Shown in pieces: positions 28,079 to 38,006 of a DNA stretch of 47,669 nucleotides (its first letter is position 1; each line of letters starts with the position of its first letter). Under the pieces are notes generated by a model. The model was not told the DNA's origin. It saw nothing but the letters and a program-made list of their open reading frames with translations, and did no database searches. The stretch spans positions 1 to 47,669 of the forward strand of contig VGOC01000017.1 of the NCBI GenBank assembly GCA_016865865.1. The letters are read 5' to 3'. The position numbers and the translations under genes are program-made. The stretch is from Chloroflexota bacterium. GTDB taxonomy: Bacteria > Chloroflexota > Anaerolineae > Anaerolineales > UBA11858.

Positions 28079-29862
28079 GGTTCGCTCATATTTTGACTGG
28101 AATTGAAAAATGCGGTAATCTATCGGCATGGCCGAAGAGATTAGCGTAACAACCGAACGAGTGGACGATATACCGCTCTTGATTGCGTGGATGGACCGCA
28201 TGGGAATGGCAGAATTGACCGACGAGTGCTTTACGCCACATGGCAACTGGCAAGGGATCAGCCCGGGTCAAACGCTGACAGGTTGGCTGGCGCATATTCT
28301 GTCCGAAGCCGATCACCGGCTGAACCGGGTACAGGATTGGGCAGGCAAGCGGACCGAGATGTTGAGTGGCTGCCTGGGCGTTGAGGTGCGGGATTTGGAC
28401 TTCAGTGATGATCGTCTGGCAACGGTGTTGGATTTGTTGAGCGACGACGAGAGTTGGGCATCGCTTGAAGCGAGTCTGAACCGGCGCACGATTCGGGTCT
28501 ATGATTTGACGCCGGATCGCGTCCGGATTGACAGCACAACCGCCAGCGGGTATTGGAAAGTGAGCGAGGATGGCTTGTTCCAGTTTGGGCATAGCAAAGA
28601 TCATCGTCCCGATCTGCCGCAGTTGAAAGTCGTCTTGGCGACCCTCGACCCGCTGGGGATGCCGGTAGCGACGCAAGTGGTTTCTGGAGACAAAGCCGAC
28701 GACCCGTTGTATATTCCGGCCATTGACCAGGTGCGGGAGGGCATAGACCGGCGGGGATTGCTGTATATTGGTGACTGCAAGATGATGGCTTTGGAAACGC
28801 GTGCTCATCTGCAGGCGGGCGGGGACTATTATCTGGGGCTATTCTCGTTGACCCAAGTGTCGCAAGAGACTCTGGAGAACTACTTGAAGCCCATTTGGGA
28901 TGGCGAACAGCCTTTGACGAGTGTCGAACGGCGTGACGCCAATGGCGAATTGGAAAAGATCGCCGAGGGGTATGAATGCCAGGAGACGATGGCGGCTACG
29001 GTCAATGGTCAAGAAGTGACTTGGGTCGAGCGGCGATTGATTGTCCGCTCGTTGGCGCACGCCAAAGCTGCCGAAGCCGCCTTGCTGTTGCGCCTGGAGA
29101 AGGCGCAGCGAGGCATCGAAGCCTTGAATGAACGCAAGCAAGGGAAGAAACACATCACCGACGAGCAAACCTTGCGTCAGGCTGCCGCGGCGATTCTCAA
29201 ACAGTATCAAGTCGAAGATTGGTTGGATGTGCAAGTCGCCGAACAGGTTCAAGAGCGTCAAGTCCGCAAATATGGCGACCGCCCGGCAGGGTCCCGTCTC
29301 GAACGACAGTTCTTTGTCTCCGTACGGCGCAATGACCTTGCCCTGTAACAAGCCATCCGCTGCTTGGGATGGCGTGTCTATGGCAGCAATGCTCCTCAAG
29401 CGCAATTGTCCCTGGAACAGGCTGTCTTGGCTTACCGCGAAGAATACCTGATCGAACGTAATTTCGGGCGACTGAAAGGCAAACCCTTGACCCTGACGCC
29501 GATGTATTTGGAGGATGACCGCCGCGCCACCGGCTTGACGCGCCTGCTTTCGCTTGGTTTGCGAACCCTGACGCTGCTCGAACATGTCGCTCGCAGTCAA
29601 CTGGCGAAGACAGGCGAAAAGCTGGGCGGGCTGTACGCCGGTAACCCGGCGCGGACTACCGACCGCCCAACCACCGAAGCTATGCTCCAGGCGTTCAAGG
29701 AAATCTTTCTGAACGTTGTGAAGATTGGTGGGCAGACCTATCGTCATCTCTCGTCACTTTCCAAGCTCCAACTGAAAATCCTGGATTTGCTGAACATCCC
29801 AACAAGCACCTACACTGCCCTCGCAGCCTATTCTGAAAATCCACCATGAAAATGAGCGAACC
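28079..29862 (+). mobile_element. IS1634-like insertion sequence (IS4-superfamily)
   Basis: About 1.78 kb, bounded by inverted ends: GGTTCGCTCAT at the left and the reverse complement of GGTTCGCTCAT at the right, with weaker matches for another 20 bases. It carries one transposase gene. I could not find a target-site duplication at the flanks (ATACTTCC versus AACAGATA), suggesting that the element is old or that its flanks have rearranged. Confidence 0.8.
28128..29849 (+). pseudogene. IS1634-type transposase with an in-frame stop at codon 407
   Basis: The full frame is 573 codons plus stop. RVRIDSTTASGYW and LYIGDCKMMALETR supply the two catalytic Asp residues, and EYLIERNFGRLKGKPL the catalytic Glu region. 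A TAA at 29346-29348 interrupts the frame between VRRNDLAL and QAIRCLGWRVYG; the sequence after it stays in the same frame and well conserved. The truncated 406-residue protein would lack the catalytic Glu, so it should be inactive unless the stop is read through. The single defect implies recent inactivation or a sequencing error. Confidence 0.85.
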
Positions 29863-30190
29863 AACAGATATAGGGCAGGCTTCAGAAGTACTCGCTTCCG
29901 CAGGGCTTCAAGCCACGCTGGGGGGCGGCCTCATCGCATTATACCGCTTGGGGCGTCTGGCGATATATGGTTTCACAATCCCGAATTGCTCAATCAGTTG
30001 TGAGAACCCTGCCCAATTGTAACTGCGCCGCTGGCTGCGTTGATGTAAGATATTTCATCAGCAACCTGGTGGCCCGGTAATAAAACTGCATAAGGCTTGG
30101 GTAGTTACCACAGAGGGACCATTCAAATTTCAGGAGAAAAAGATCGTTCACAAATTGGGCAAGCATACACATCCGTCAAACCCATTTCAT
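29863..30190. other. Intergenic stretch with no supported gene
   Basis: About 330 bases between the IS end and the 3' end of the large minus-strand operon. The only sizeable frame (29990-30172, minus, 60 residues) has no recognisable features. I see no terminator hairpin or RNA gene here. Confidence 0.5.
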
Positions 30191-32515
30191 TTATGGTCCC
30201 CAGCGCGGCTGCCAGTCAGGTCGTGTGTTTTGGGTAAGTTGCCTGACTTCGGAACCGTCTGTCCGAATGATGAAGATTTCATGATCGCCATCTTGTGTAG
30301 ATGTATAGGCAATCCAATTTCCATCGCGAGAAAAGCTGGGGGCCAGGTTATCATTGGCAAACGTCAACTGCCGCATATAGCTACCGTCTACCGCGACCAG
30401 GTAAATGTTACGGCTGCCACGAGGACCCGCATAAAAAGCAATCCAATGCCCATCTGGGGACCAGTCAATCCGCCCTCCCATATCAGAAACTCCTATATAT
30501 AAAAGATGTTGGTTTTCGCCATTCGCATCCATGATATATATGCCGGTTATCCCCGAACGGTCGGAGGAGAAGGCTATTTGACTACCATCCGGAGACCAGA
30601 CGGGGTCAACATTGTTCCCGATGGTGTTCGTAAGCGATATTCCATCAGAAGCATCGGCATTCATGATCCAGATATTTTGAGCATCTTCTGCAGCGCGGGT
30701 GAAAACAATGCGGCTTCCATCGGGAGAATAAGCCGGAGAGAACAAACCTCCTGTCCCCAGGTCATAACTCAGTCTGGTCTCATGCTCTCCATCAGCGCTC
30801 ATGGTATAGAGTTGGAAACTACCATCTCGGCGAGACGAAAATATGATCCCCCGGCCATCCGGCGACCAGGAGGCGTAAAAATCAGTGGCTCCAGCATGAG
30901 TTAGTCGCTGTTGATTGTTGCCATCTGCGTTCATGCTGCATATATGATCAATGCTATCGATATAACAGGTAAATACGATTCTCCCCACAGGCTCAAAATT
31001 TGGAGTAGGCGTTGCTGTGGCTGAAGAAGTCGGAAGAAGTGTAATTGTCGGAATATCTGAAGGAAAGGCTGTTGGCGAAGCTGGTGTATCCATCACACAG
31101 CGAAACCCTACACCTGATCCTATTTTTTCAGGTTCCCAACAGTCGCGATAAGCAGCACTAACGAACGGAACTCCCCATCCCCAAGAACCGCCTCGAACCA
31201 CGCGGCGACCTTTTTCTCCTACACCCGGACCCTGGGGGTTATCGTAAACCATAAGTTGGAAATAGGTAGATAAGTACCAGTCCGCAATCCATTCATAAAC
31301 ATTTCCTGCCAAATCGAGGACACCATAGGGACTGGCACCCTCGGGATAGGTACCCACGGGCACTGTGTCACCCACATAGGTATAAGTGTTGAGCACTTTT
31401 GGGTTTGGGGCTTGATTACCCCAAGGAAAGAGCCGTCCATCCGTACCCCGAGCGGCTTTCTCCCATTCAGCCTCGGTAGGTAATCTACCCCCTGCCCATT
31501 GACAATATTGATTTGCCATCGACCAGTTAACAAACACCACTGGATATGTTGCATAAGTATGGTTGCCATAGTACGATGACCGAGTTTGCGAACTGGCTTG
31601 AACAGGTAAGCTACAGAAACCTGTGTTCACACATTTTTGGTACATTTCGTTGGTAACTTCGGTTTGGTAGATCCAAAAGTCATCCAGATATACGAGATGA
31701 TACGGTACCGCATCTTGAAACTGCTGCTGTTCACACTCTGAACACAGTGAGAGGAATGTTTCAATCTGCTCCTGATTCAGACCTCTTATGAATTCACCAG
31801 CAGGGATATATACCATCGTCATGCCATCTTGTGGGGAGATTGTGGTTGAGCCTAATTCAGGCCAAGGTTGGGGTAATTGGGTGGGGAAGGGAGACACGAG
31901 AAACGCAGAGGGAGAGGATGTAGTTATGGTTGAGGTGACTAAGGGCTCCGTTACCAACGTTGAGTTGTCTGGGATAACAGCTCTGCTGGTATTCGCTGAT
32001 GTCAAGTTTAGGTGAGGAGATTGAATGCCAGGAACAAATAGATATAGGGTAGCAAGAGAAATTAATATTATCAACCCCATCAAAAAAAGAAGGCCAACCT
32101 TTGGCACTAGGGTCTGTAAACGGGCTGGAGACAGTGGGGTGGGAGGGGATGGCGAATGCGAGAGGCTGGGTTCTTCAAGAGCGCGCCCACATTTCGGGCA
32201 AAAACGCGCGTTTTCAGAATGCGGGTTATTGCAATGCGGACAAATAGCGGGGGATCGCGGGGATGAAGGCAATGGCGTCTCCACGATTTCTTTGCATGGT
32301 TCCTTTGGCGGTTCCTCGGGAAGTTCATCAGGTGTTGATTTCCTCGGGGGAGTAAAAACTGCATTTTGGGGCTTCTGGTTCTCATCGAAAAGATATACCA
32401 AGTACGTCCCACAGTTCGGGCAGTTCTCCTCGCTTGCTGTCACTTGGTGTTCACAAGCCGGACAAACGCTGGCACCATCAACGCCATCATCCATTCCTTC
32501 TTTGCTATGGCCCAT
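30191..32515 (-). CDS. Zinc-ribbon / membrane-anchored FGE-domain / beta-propeller protein
   Basis: 774 residues from the ATG at 32515, whose bases overlap the preceding stop (ATGGGCCATAG); other starts at 32554 or 32494 are possible. Two N-terminal zinc ribbons (C18/C21/C32/C35 and C92/C95/C106/C109) are followed by a membrane helix (~140-162) and a Ser/Thr-rich stalk. An FGE-sulfatase domain spans ~220-475 ([55 protein letters not shown]). A TolB/PD40 propeller (~515-774) shows repeats like SPDGSQIAFSSDRSG. The layout implies a cytoplasmic zinc-ribbon side and an extracellular sensor side. It is the last gene of the 14-kb operon. Confidence 0.82.
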   Translation of the reverse strand: MGHSKEGMDDGVDGASVCPACEHQVTASEENCPNCGTYLVYLFDENQKPQNAVFTPPRKSTPDELPEEPPKEPCKEIVETPLPSSPRSPAICPHCNNPHSENARFCPKCGRALEEPSLSHSPSPPTPLSPARLQTLVPKVGLLFLMGLIILISLATLYLFVPGIQSPHLNLTSANTSRAVIPDNSTLVTEPLVTSTITTSSPSAFLVSPFPTQLPQPWPELGSTTISPQDGMTMVYIPAGEFIRGLNQEQIETFLSLCSECEQQQFQDAVPYHLVYLDDFWIYQTEVTNEMYQKCVNTGFCSLPVQASSQTRSSYYGNHTYATYPVVFVNWSMANQYCQWAGGRLPTEAEWEKAARGTDGRLFPWGNQAPNPKVLNTYTYVGDTVPVGTYPEGASPYGVLDLAGNVYEWIADWYLSTYFQLMVYDNPQGPGVGEKGRRVVRGGSWGWGVPFVSAAYRDCWEPEKIGSGVGFRCVMDTPASPTAFPSDIPTITLLPTSSATATPTPNFEPVGRIVFTCYIDSIDHICSMNADGNNQQRLTHAGATDFYASWSPDGRGIIFSSRRDGSFQLYTMSADGEHETRLSYDLGTGGLFSPAYSPDGSRIVFTRAAEDAQNIWIMNADASDGISLTNTIGNNVDPVWSPDGSQIAFSSDRSGITGIYIMDANGENQHLLYIGVSDMGGRIDWSPDGHWIAFYAGPRGSRNIYLVAVDGSYMRQLTFANDNLAPSFSRDGNWIAYTSTQDGDHEIFIIRTDGSEVRQLTQNTRPDWQPRWGP

Positions 32516-33611
32516 CCTGTGCGCAACGAAATCCAAGCGTGTTGAATGTGTCATGTTTAATACTGGCTCTTGCGACAGTACGCACGCCATCAGCCGTGTT
32601 ATGCCACGAACCGCCGCGCATTATCCGACTGGAGCCGCTTGCAGGCCCGAGCGGGTTTTCATACGGCGATACATTGTAATACGCCGATTGGAACCAGTCG
32701 AAGGTCCATTCCCAAACATTGCCGGCCATATCAAGCGCACCATATGGCGAAACAGCATCAAGGTATGCCCCAATGGAGGCTGTGTCACGGTAACCGCTGT
32801 CCCGAAAGTTTGCCAGCTGGGAGGAAGGCGACGTATCTCCCCAGAGAAATAAACGCCCATCAGTGCCGCGGGCAGCTTTCTCCCATTCGGCTTCGGTAGG
32901 CATGCGCCCTCCAGCCCATCGACAATATGATGTAACGTGTACCCAAGAGACGTAAATGACCGGATAATCAGCATAAGTTGGATTACCGTAATACTCCGAG
33001 TGGGTATTGGAATGATTCCACGCCGGCCTGGGGCAAGCCTGAACTTCCACGCATTCTTGATACATGGCATTGGTAACTTCGGTACGATAGATCCAAAAAG
33101 CATCCAGGTACACATTGTGTTCTGGTTCTTCCGCACCTCAAAAATAGGGGTCGGTTCTATGATCGCTGCCCATGAGAAATTCTCCGGCCGGAACGAAGAC
33201 CAACGCAGCGCCATCGGTTTCAATAACCCGGGTGACAAATGGTGTAGGCGTCACTGTTGGTTGTGATGTAGCAGTCAGTGTTGGCGTATTTGATGGAGTC
33301 GGAGTATATGTTGGCTGTTTGGTGGGGACAGGCATGTGTGTAGAGACAGGTTTGTCCACAACCACTTTGACGGCAGTAATAGGTGAAGAAGTCAGTGTGG
33401 AACTCTCAGCCAGAGGCAACGCATCCCTGACACTGACCAACCACCATATCAATCTTCCAATCACAACAAGCAAAGCAACTACCATTCCCCAAACCCACCA
33501 GCGCGTCCACCGGGGAACCAGAGATTTCCCAGTGAAGGGGCAAAATCTGGCCCCCAATGAATGAGTGCTTCCACAATGCGGGCAAATATGAAGTGAATTA
33601 GCACCATTCAT
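32505..33611 (-). pseudogene. Zinc-ribbon/TM/FGE-domain protein interrupted by an in-frame TGA
   Basis: The gene has 368 codons. An N-terminal zinc-ribbon-like part has only three of four Cys (C10, C13, C24; the fourth lies in CPFTG). A membrane helix (~36-59) and a Thr/Pro stalk follow, then FVPAGEFLMGS. Codon 158 is TGA (33138-33140), after RTDPYF, and the same frame continues GAEEPEHNVYLDAFW and the rest of a good FGE domain ([56 protein letters not shown]). One base change (for example from TGG or CGA) explains it. Reinitiation at an ATG after the stop could make a fragment. Confidence 0.8.
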
Positions 33612-33697
33612 GGAGAATACTATCTCGTCTTAACGGCGCGTTTTCCTGACGCATAATAAAAGAAAGTCGCCATGCTACCTGGATGCTTCCATTTTTT

Positions 33698-34774
33698 CTA
33701 TAGGGTGAACACATCATAAGAAAGGGCGCGCCATGCAAAAGTTAGAGGAAACAATAGAGCAATACCAGCACCGATAAACAAGAACCACTTGTCTTGTTGT
33801 ATCGTTGCTTTACCAAGCGCAAGTCGTATTTGAGCATCGTCTGGCATATCAGCGACTAATTCTCGATACACTGCAAGGAGGGAGACTTTTATCTTCCCAT
33901 TTTTGACCTCATCCCATTGCTGAGAAAAATTGTCCCATCCAGCAGCCTCAAGCTCGCGAGCGGCGAATTGACGCCCTGTAAGATTGCTGAGATATTTCAT
34001 TCGAACCAACATTGGAATCGATTCCTGTTGGAAAGTGCTCACCAAACGCTCAAGATCCTCTTCCGGATTGCCGGAAGGTCGCCAGCGCTCGATTTGAGGA
34101 AAGGGTGAAGGTTCTGAAACAAGAGACGCAAGTTCGATGCCCATCTCTAATCCATCCTCGTCAACGAGCACCTGATTTGCAAGTAGCCCCTCCACCAGAT
34201 ATTGCATAGCGACAGGATTGGTGTGGATGAGGGTTGCTTCGATCAGGCAGAGACGCTCTAGCGAGGAAGCATTTTCAAAGGCACCAATCACACTACTGGG
34301 GTTCACACTGGTCAATTCCACGACCTTCCCGACAATAACCCGCAAAGTCACAGGATGAAAATCTTGGGCCAGATTTAAGGCTACCTGAACATCTTTCGTG
34401 ACCAACTCATACCGCCAGACCCGTACAACAAATGTCTCGTACGTTTCGATTTCTCGAACCGGTATACGGAACCAAAACTGCTTGCTTTCGAGTGAGTCCA
34501 TTTGGTTCAAATTGATATCCCATGTTTTGGCAGGGTCTTCGGGCCCAGGCACGTATAGCCTAAGAACAACATTGCGAACGTCGACAGAAAGAGAATTTTC
34601 TACCTGACCAAATATGATCAACTGTTCAGCTTGTGGATCATAGTTCTGTTCAATTGTAGCGTGGTTTACAAAAATCCCCGAAAAATCCTCTTGCGTGTCG
34701 CCATCAGACCTTGGCATAAGTAGAGCCATCAGGCCAGCAACGATAAACAGAATAGACACAAAAGATGTTTTCAT
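33698..34774 (-). CDS. Double-anchored envelope protein of unknown function
   Basis: 358 residues from the ATG at 34774 (ATGA overlap with the upstream stop; GAAGAAGAG precedes). It has an N-terminal hydrophobic signal or anchor (SFVSILFIVAGLMALLM) and a C-terminal membrane helix (WFLFIGAGIALLFPLTFAW). Residues ~30-125 look like a beta-sandwich resembling FxLYD domains (IIFGQVENSLSVDVRNVVLRLYV, then TFVVRVWRYELV). The middle is helical. I recognise no named family. It sits between the 1077-residue protein and the FGE genes, as a likely extracytoplasmic component of the operon. Confidence 0.7.
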   Translation of the reverse strand: MKTSFVSILFIVAGLMALLMPRSDGDTQEDFSGIFVNHATIEQNYDPQAEQLIIFGQVENSLSVDVRNVVLRLYVPGPEDPAKTWDINLNQMDSLESKQFWFRIPVREIETYETFVVRVWRYELVTKDVQVALNLAQDFHPVTLRVIVGKVVELTSVNPSSVIGAFENASSLERLCLIEATLIHTNPVAMQYLVEGLLANQVLVDEDGLEMGIELASLVSEPSPFPQIERWRPSGNPEEDLERLVSTFQQESIPMLVRMKYLSNLTGRQFAARELEAAGWDNFSQQWDEVKNGKIKVSLLAVYRELVADMPDDAQIRLALGKATIQQDKWFLFIGAGIALLFPLTFAWRALSYDVFTL

Positions 34775-37700
34775 CTCTTCTTCCACTCCAGCCTTGTTAC
34801 CACTTGCTCTTCCAACCACTCTTCTGGTCGAGACGGGATTTGATCATCTGGAGGCGTACCAAGCAACCCCGGCACACCCAGGAAAACACAAGCGGCTAAC
34901 AGGGCAAACTCGGTCTCCGGATCTATAGCCTCAGCAATGATCGCCCGTCGTCCCAAATTGGGAACCTGAATGAGGCACAACCATTCTTCAAAAGAGTCCA
35001 CACCACGACTTTGCAACATATCCAGCCGGTATTTCTGAAAAAACTCTCTGACTCGATCAGTATCTGTTTGGGATAACCCAGACACAATGCATGTACCAAC
35101 GCGGCTCGTAGAGGTAATGAATTCCAACACAAGGTCATCTCCCTTGGGGCTTGAGACGGCTACGTTAATATCACCAAGGTTCTCTCGTGACCATGCTTCT
35201 GGAACTATATCCGTTATATTCAGAAGGCTACCCGCCGCTCCCAATGCAACCGAGAATGGCAACTGGCAAGCTTGCAAGTCTACCTGGGGTTTAGGACCAA
35301 TTAGGATGGAAACCGCCTCCCGGTAGTGGGCAGTCAACCACTTTAACCTGGCCAACCGCAACCACCCACACCCATGTTCTTTATCTTGTAAAGCAGCACG
35401 CTGGTAAGAAACTTCTGCAATCAGAACCAGCTCTTGCAGCACCTGTCGTACGGAAAACATAGCAGAGTCCAAATTAGCGCGGCTGCCCTGCATATGATGT
35501 TTTTCCAAATCCTTGACTAACTTGTCTCGATGGGAGACCAGGTTTTCAAAATTAGATGGAATGTAAAAGCTGCTCACTTCTCCATATAGTTTTGCAAGCA
35601 TCCCACTATCCAAAGCCTTGCCTCCTTCCCGAATCGTCCAGGCAAGCCCTAGTGCGCAATCGCCTTCTGCAATATCGTAGCAAACCCGATCCCAGCCAGT
35701 AAAACACCCTGGGGCGTACTGGTTTTCTCGCTGGGGAGAGAGCGAGGGCCGGCTATCTGTAGAAAAGCACTGTCCCAAAAAATCGGCATGTCTATCCTGT
35801 AGTAGTTGGTAGGCGTGAAAAAGCTCTGAAACTAAGTGTTCAGCCTCTATATATCTCAATATAGAACGAACGGTATCTGCACATTTTCCCGAACGAATCA
35901 ACTCGTCAATGATTTGCCAGGGATTATATGCAGACATCTGCTGAAGACAATTAATTTGAAACCCATCAGGAAGACGTGGATCACCCAAGCCCAAATTACC
36001 ACTCAGTGTCTGTGGCGGGTTTTCCCAAGGATCCCCCCAGGGATCATTCCAGGGATCCGATCCTTGAAAGGAAAAATCTACCCCTGAAAGTTGTTGTTCC
36101 CTGGCATGATCCAACATATTCTTGATAACGTTTCGAACAGCTTCACCAACTAAGTATAACTCCCACACCAGAAAATCCGGAATTGCCCCTCTCTTTGCAC
36201 CCTCCTTTCCACAATCCCGAGCTAACGTCAATAAATCATTCAAGGTAGAACTCTGGTGAAATCTTGCCTGAAGGCCAAAGCGCGCCAGTGGATCCACTTT
36301 TTTCTCCGCAATATTTAGGATTCTCACAATGTCGCTGTCCAGATCATCTTTTAGAAAGGGAAGGCACAGGTATTCCAGGAGATTGTCCAGTGCTTCGCCC
36401 GAATCCTGAGAAAGCATGCTTTGTAAATCCTCAGACGATATAAAATGATCTAACAAGAGCCGGTTGACTATTTTCAGAGCCCGTTCTTGAGCTTTTTTAG
36501 CAGAAATCCACTCTCGCGTTCTGTTGCCAAAACTTGGGGCAAAAAGCGTTGTTCCCTTATTGGATTTAGGCAATGAATCATGGCTTGGGTCCCAAATATG
36601 GAGTAGCTCCAGAGTCAAATAGTGGTCATCTTCTTCAACCACTCGAAACACTGTGTTCTCGATGGCGATATCTGTCAGGGAAAGGCCGTAATCACGTAGT
36701 CCGGTGTCAAGAGCAATCAAGGCAAGAGGACGCCATTTTTTGACCCATGCGTCGCGCGCCACGTTCAACTTCACGTCTTCCGTAGGTAGGGGCCAATCAC
36801 GCAGGAATGCATCCACCAAACAGGATTGTTCCCAATGGGGGCGGAAAGCCTCCATCTCCGGTAACGTTTCAACCTTGTAGTTGGCCCACGCCCAATAAGC
36901 CAGTTGGTTGGTGATCATGGAAGGTAATTTTGCCAAGTACTCTAATTCGCTCTGTGGTTGCGGAGGATCGAGACGAATTTCTGTAGCTGTTTCTGGATCA
37001 ATCTCATAATCAATATAGATACGTCGTTTAAGCAAAGCAGCCTGCCCATAAACCGTCAAGTTTCTCCGAAGGCGCTGAAATGAAATAACAAAATTCCTCG
37101 CCCATCCCTCATATTTACGTTGGCGCCTTTCCCATTCCTGATGCATTTCCTCAGTCACGCTCCGCCGGTATTCTTTTACGATACGCTCATACTCGTCTAC
37201 CCCCAAACAAAGGCGGGGGAGCTTGATCCTTAGCGGTTTTTCGTTAGCGCGGTGGGTAACAAGGATTGGAATAGTATCATTTTCAAGCGGCTCATTGCCC
37301 TTTTCTAGAGCGCACAGTGCGGCTTGGCGTTGTTTTTTGGTAACACACTTATTGACCACAAAGCCCATTTCCGCCGAGATCTGATTCAACGACTGACGGA
37401 TTGTTTCCAAGGTAGGCCGTGCGACACGCCTCGCGAAAGTTGTCAAAAGCCTTTGATTATTTTGTTGTTGCATAAATTCACCGATACCCAAACCTACAGC
37501 CAGTTCGCTGACGCGCCGGATTAGCTCCCTCGGCCCCCATTTATCGGTCGAGCGGGCAATCGGGCTTTCCTCGGTCAGGTCAATAAATGAAACCCCAGCC
37601 AAAATAATGTCCGACGAGTGGTTTCTTTCGTTTGCCAGATCGTTAATGATCGCGCTAACTCGGGAACAAACCGGACCAGGCCCATGTCCTGTAACTGCAA

Positions 37701-38004
37701 AAGCCACTGGTCTTTCTTCTTGCAAATATGTCCACGTAGTGATCCGGCTGGCATAAATCGACGTCAATGGCGCTTCTCTCACTTCAAGCAATTGTGGACG
37801 TTGGTGTTTTGTGTAAAACCACAATTGCCGATTGACCGAGCTTTTCAATGCTGCAGCTCGCAACGTAGACAAGAGCTTTTGTTGAGCAATGAATTTTGGG
37901 AATATTGGGAGTTTCCCAACAATACTGAAAAGGGTTTCTTCTCGTATATTGCCATCATGCACTTCATTGCAGGCTAACAAGAAGTCAGCATTATCTTTAT
38001 CCAT
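34771..38004 (-). CDS. Large protein of unknown function (1077 residues) with a DPW repeat
   Basis: I recognise no family. It is soluble, with no signal peptide or membrane helix. The first ~250 residues look alpha/beta; residues 95-140 include RPVAFAVTGHGPGP and SDIILAGVSFIDLT. The central part is mostly helical with Trp-rich and charged segments. Residues 649-664 contain DPW three times in tandem (SDPWNDPWGDPWENPP), inside a loop rich in Gly and Pro. About 700-960 is helical and TPR-like (AALQDKEHGCGWLRLARLKW). The last ~100 residues read like an alpha/beta domain (GRRAIIAEAIDPETEF). It starts two bases after the membrane gene's stop, so co-expression is clear. Confidence 0.75.
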   Translation of the reverse strand: MDKDNADFLLACNEVHDGNIREETLFSIVGKLPIFPKFIAQQKLLSTLRAAALKSSVNRQLWFYTKHQRPQLLEVREAPLTSIYASRITTWTYLQEERPVAFAVTGHGPGPVCSRVSAIINDLANERNHSSDIILAGVSFIDLTEESPIARSTDKWGPRELIRRVSELAVGLGIGEFMQQQNNQRLLTTFARRVARPTLETIRQSLNQISAEMGFVVNKCVTKKQRQAALCALEKGNEPLENDTIPILVTHRANEKPLRIKLPRLCLGVDEYERIVKEYRRSVTEEMHQEWERRQRKYEGWARNFVISFQRLRRNLTVYGQAALLKRRIYIDYEIDPETATEIRLDPPQPQSELEYLAKLPSMITNQLAYWAWANYKVETLPEMEAFRPHWEQSCLVDAFLRDWPLPTEDVKLNVARDAWVKKWRPLALIALDTGLRDYGLSLTDIAIENTVFRVVEEDDHYLTLELLHIWDPSHDSLPKSNKGTTLFAPSFGNRTREWISAKKAQERALKIVNRLLLDHFISSEDLQSMLSQDSGEALDNLLEYLCLPFLKDDLDSDIVRILNIAEKKVDPLARFGLQARFHQSSTLNDLLTLARDCGKEGAKRGAIPDFLVWELYLVGEAVRNVIKNMLDHAREQQLSGVDFSFQGSDPWNDPWGDPWENPPQTLSGNLGLGDPRLPDGFQINCLQQMSAYNPWQIIDELIRSGKCADTVRSILRYIEAEHLVSELFHAYQLLQDRHADFLGQCFSTDSRPSLSPQRENQYAPGCFTGWDRVCYDIAEGDCALGLAWTIREGGKALDSGMLAKLYGEVSSFYIPSNFENLVSHRDKLVKDLEKHHMQGSRANLDSAMFSVRQVLQELVLIAEVSYQRAALQDKEHGCGWLRLARLKWLTAHYREAVSILIGPKPQVDLQACQLPFSVALGAAGSLLNITDIVPEAWSRENLGDINVAVSSPKGDDLVLEFITSTSRVGTCIVSGLSQTDTDRVREFFQKYRLDMLQSRGVDSFEEWLCLIQVPNLGRRAIIAEAIDPETEFALLAACVFLGVPGLLGTPPDDQIPSRPEEWLEEQVVTRLEWKKR

Positions 38005-38006
38005 GG

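Noticed and set aside
28086-29747. Long minus-strand frames opposite the transposase
   Set aside because: The plus strand shows a conserved IS1634-like transposase throughout; the antisense frames have no domain features.
28070-29875. Target-site duplication for the IS1634-like element
   Set aside because: Bases outside the two GGTTCGCTCAT ends do not match in any length from 3 to 9, so none is claimed.
29990-30172. 60-codon minus-strand frame after the insertion sequence
   Set aside because: No ribosome-binding site, no family resemblance, and it lies in a region of element debris.
33138-33140. TGA as a recoded sense codon (tryptophan or selenocysteine)
   Set aside because: TGA is used as an ordinary stop by many genes here (for example in ATGA and TTGA overlaps), tryptophan is TGG elsewhere, and I see no selenocysteine insertion hairpin or family precedent.
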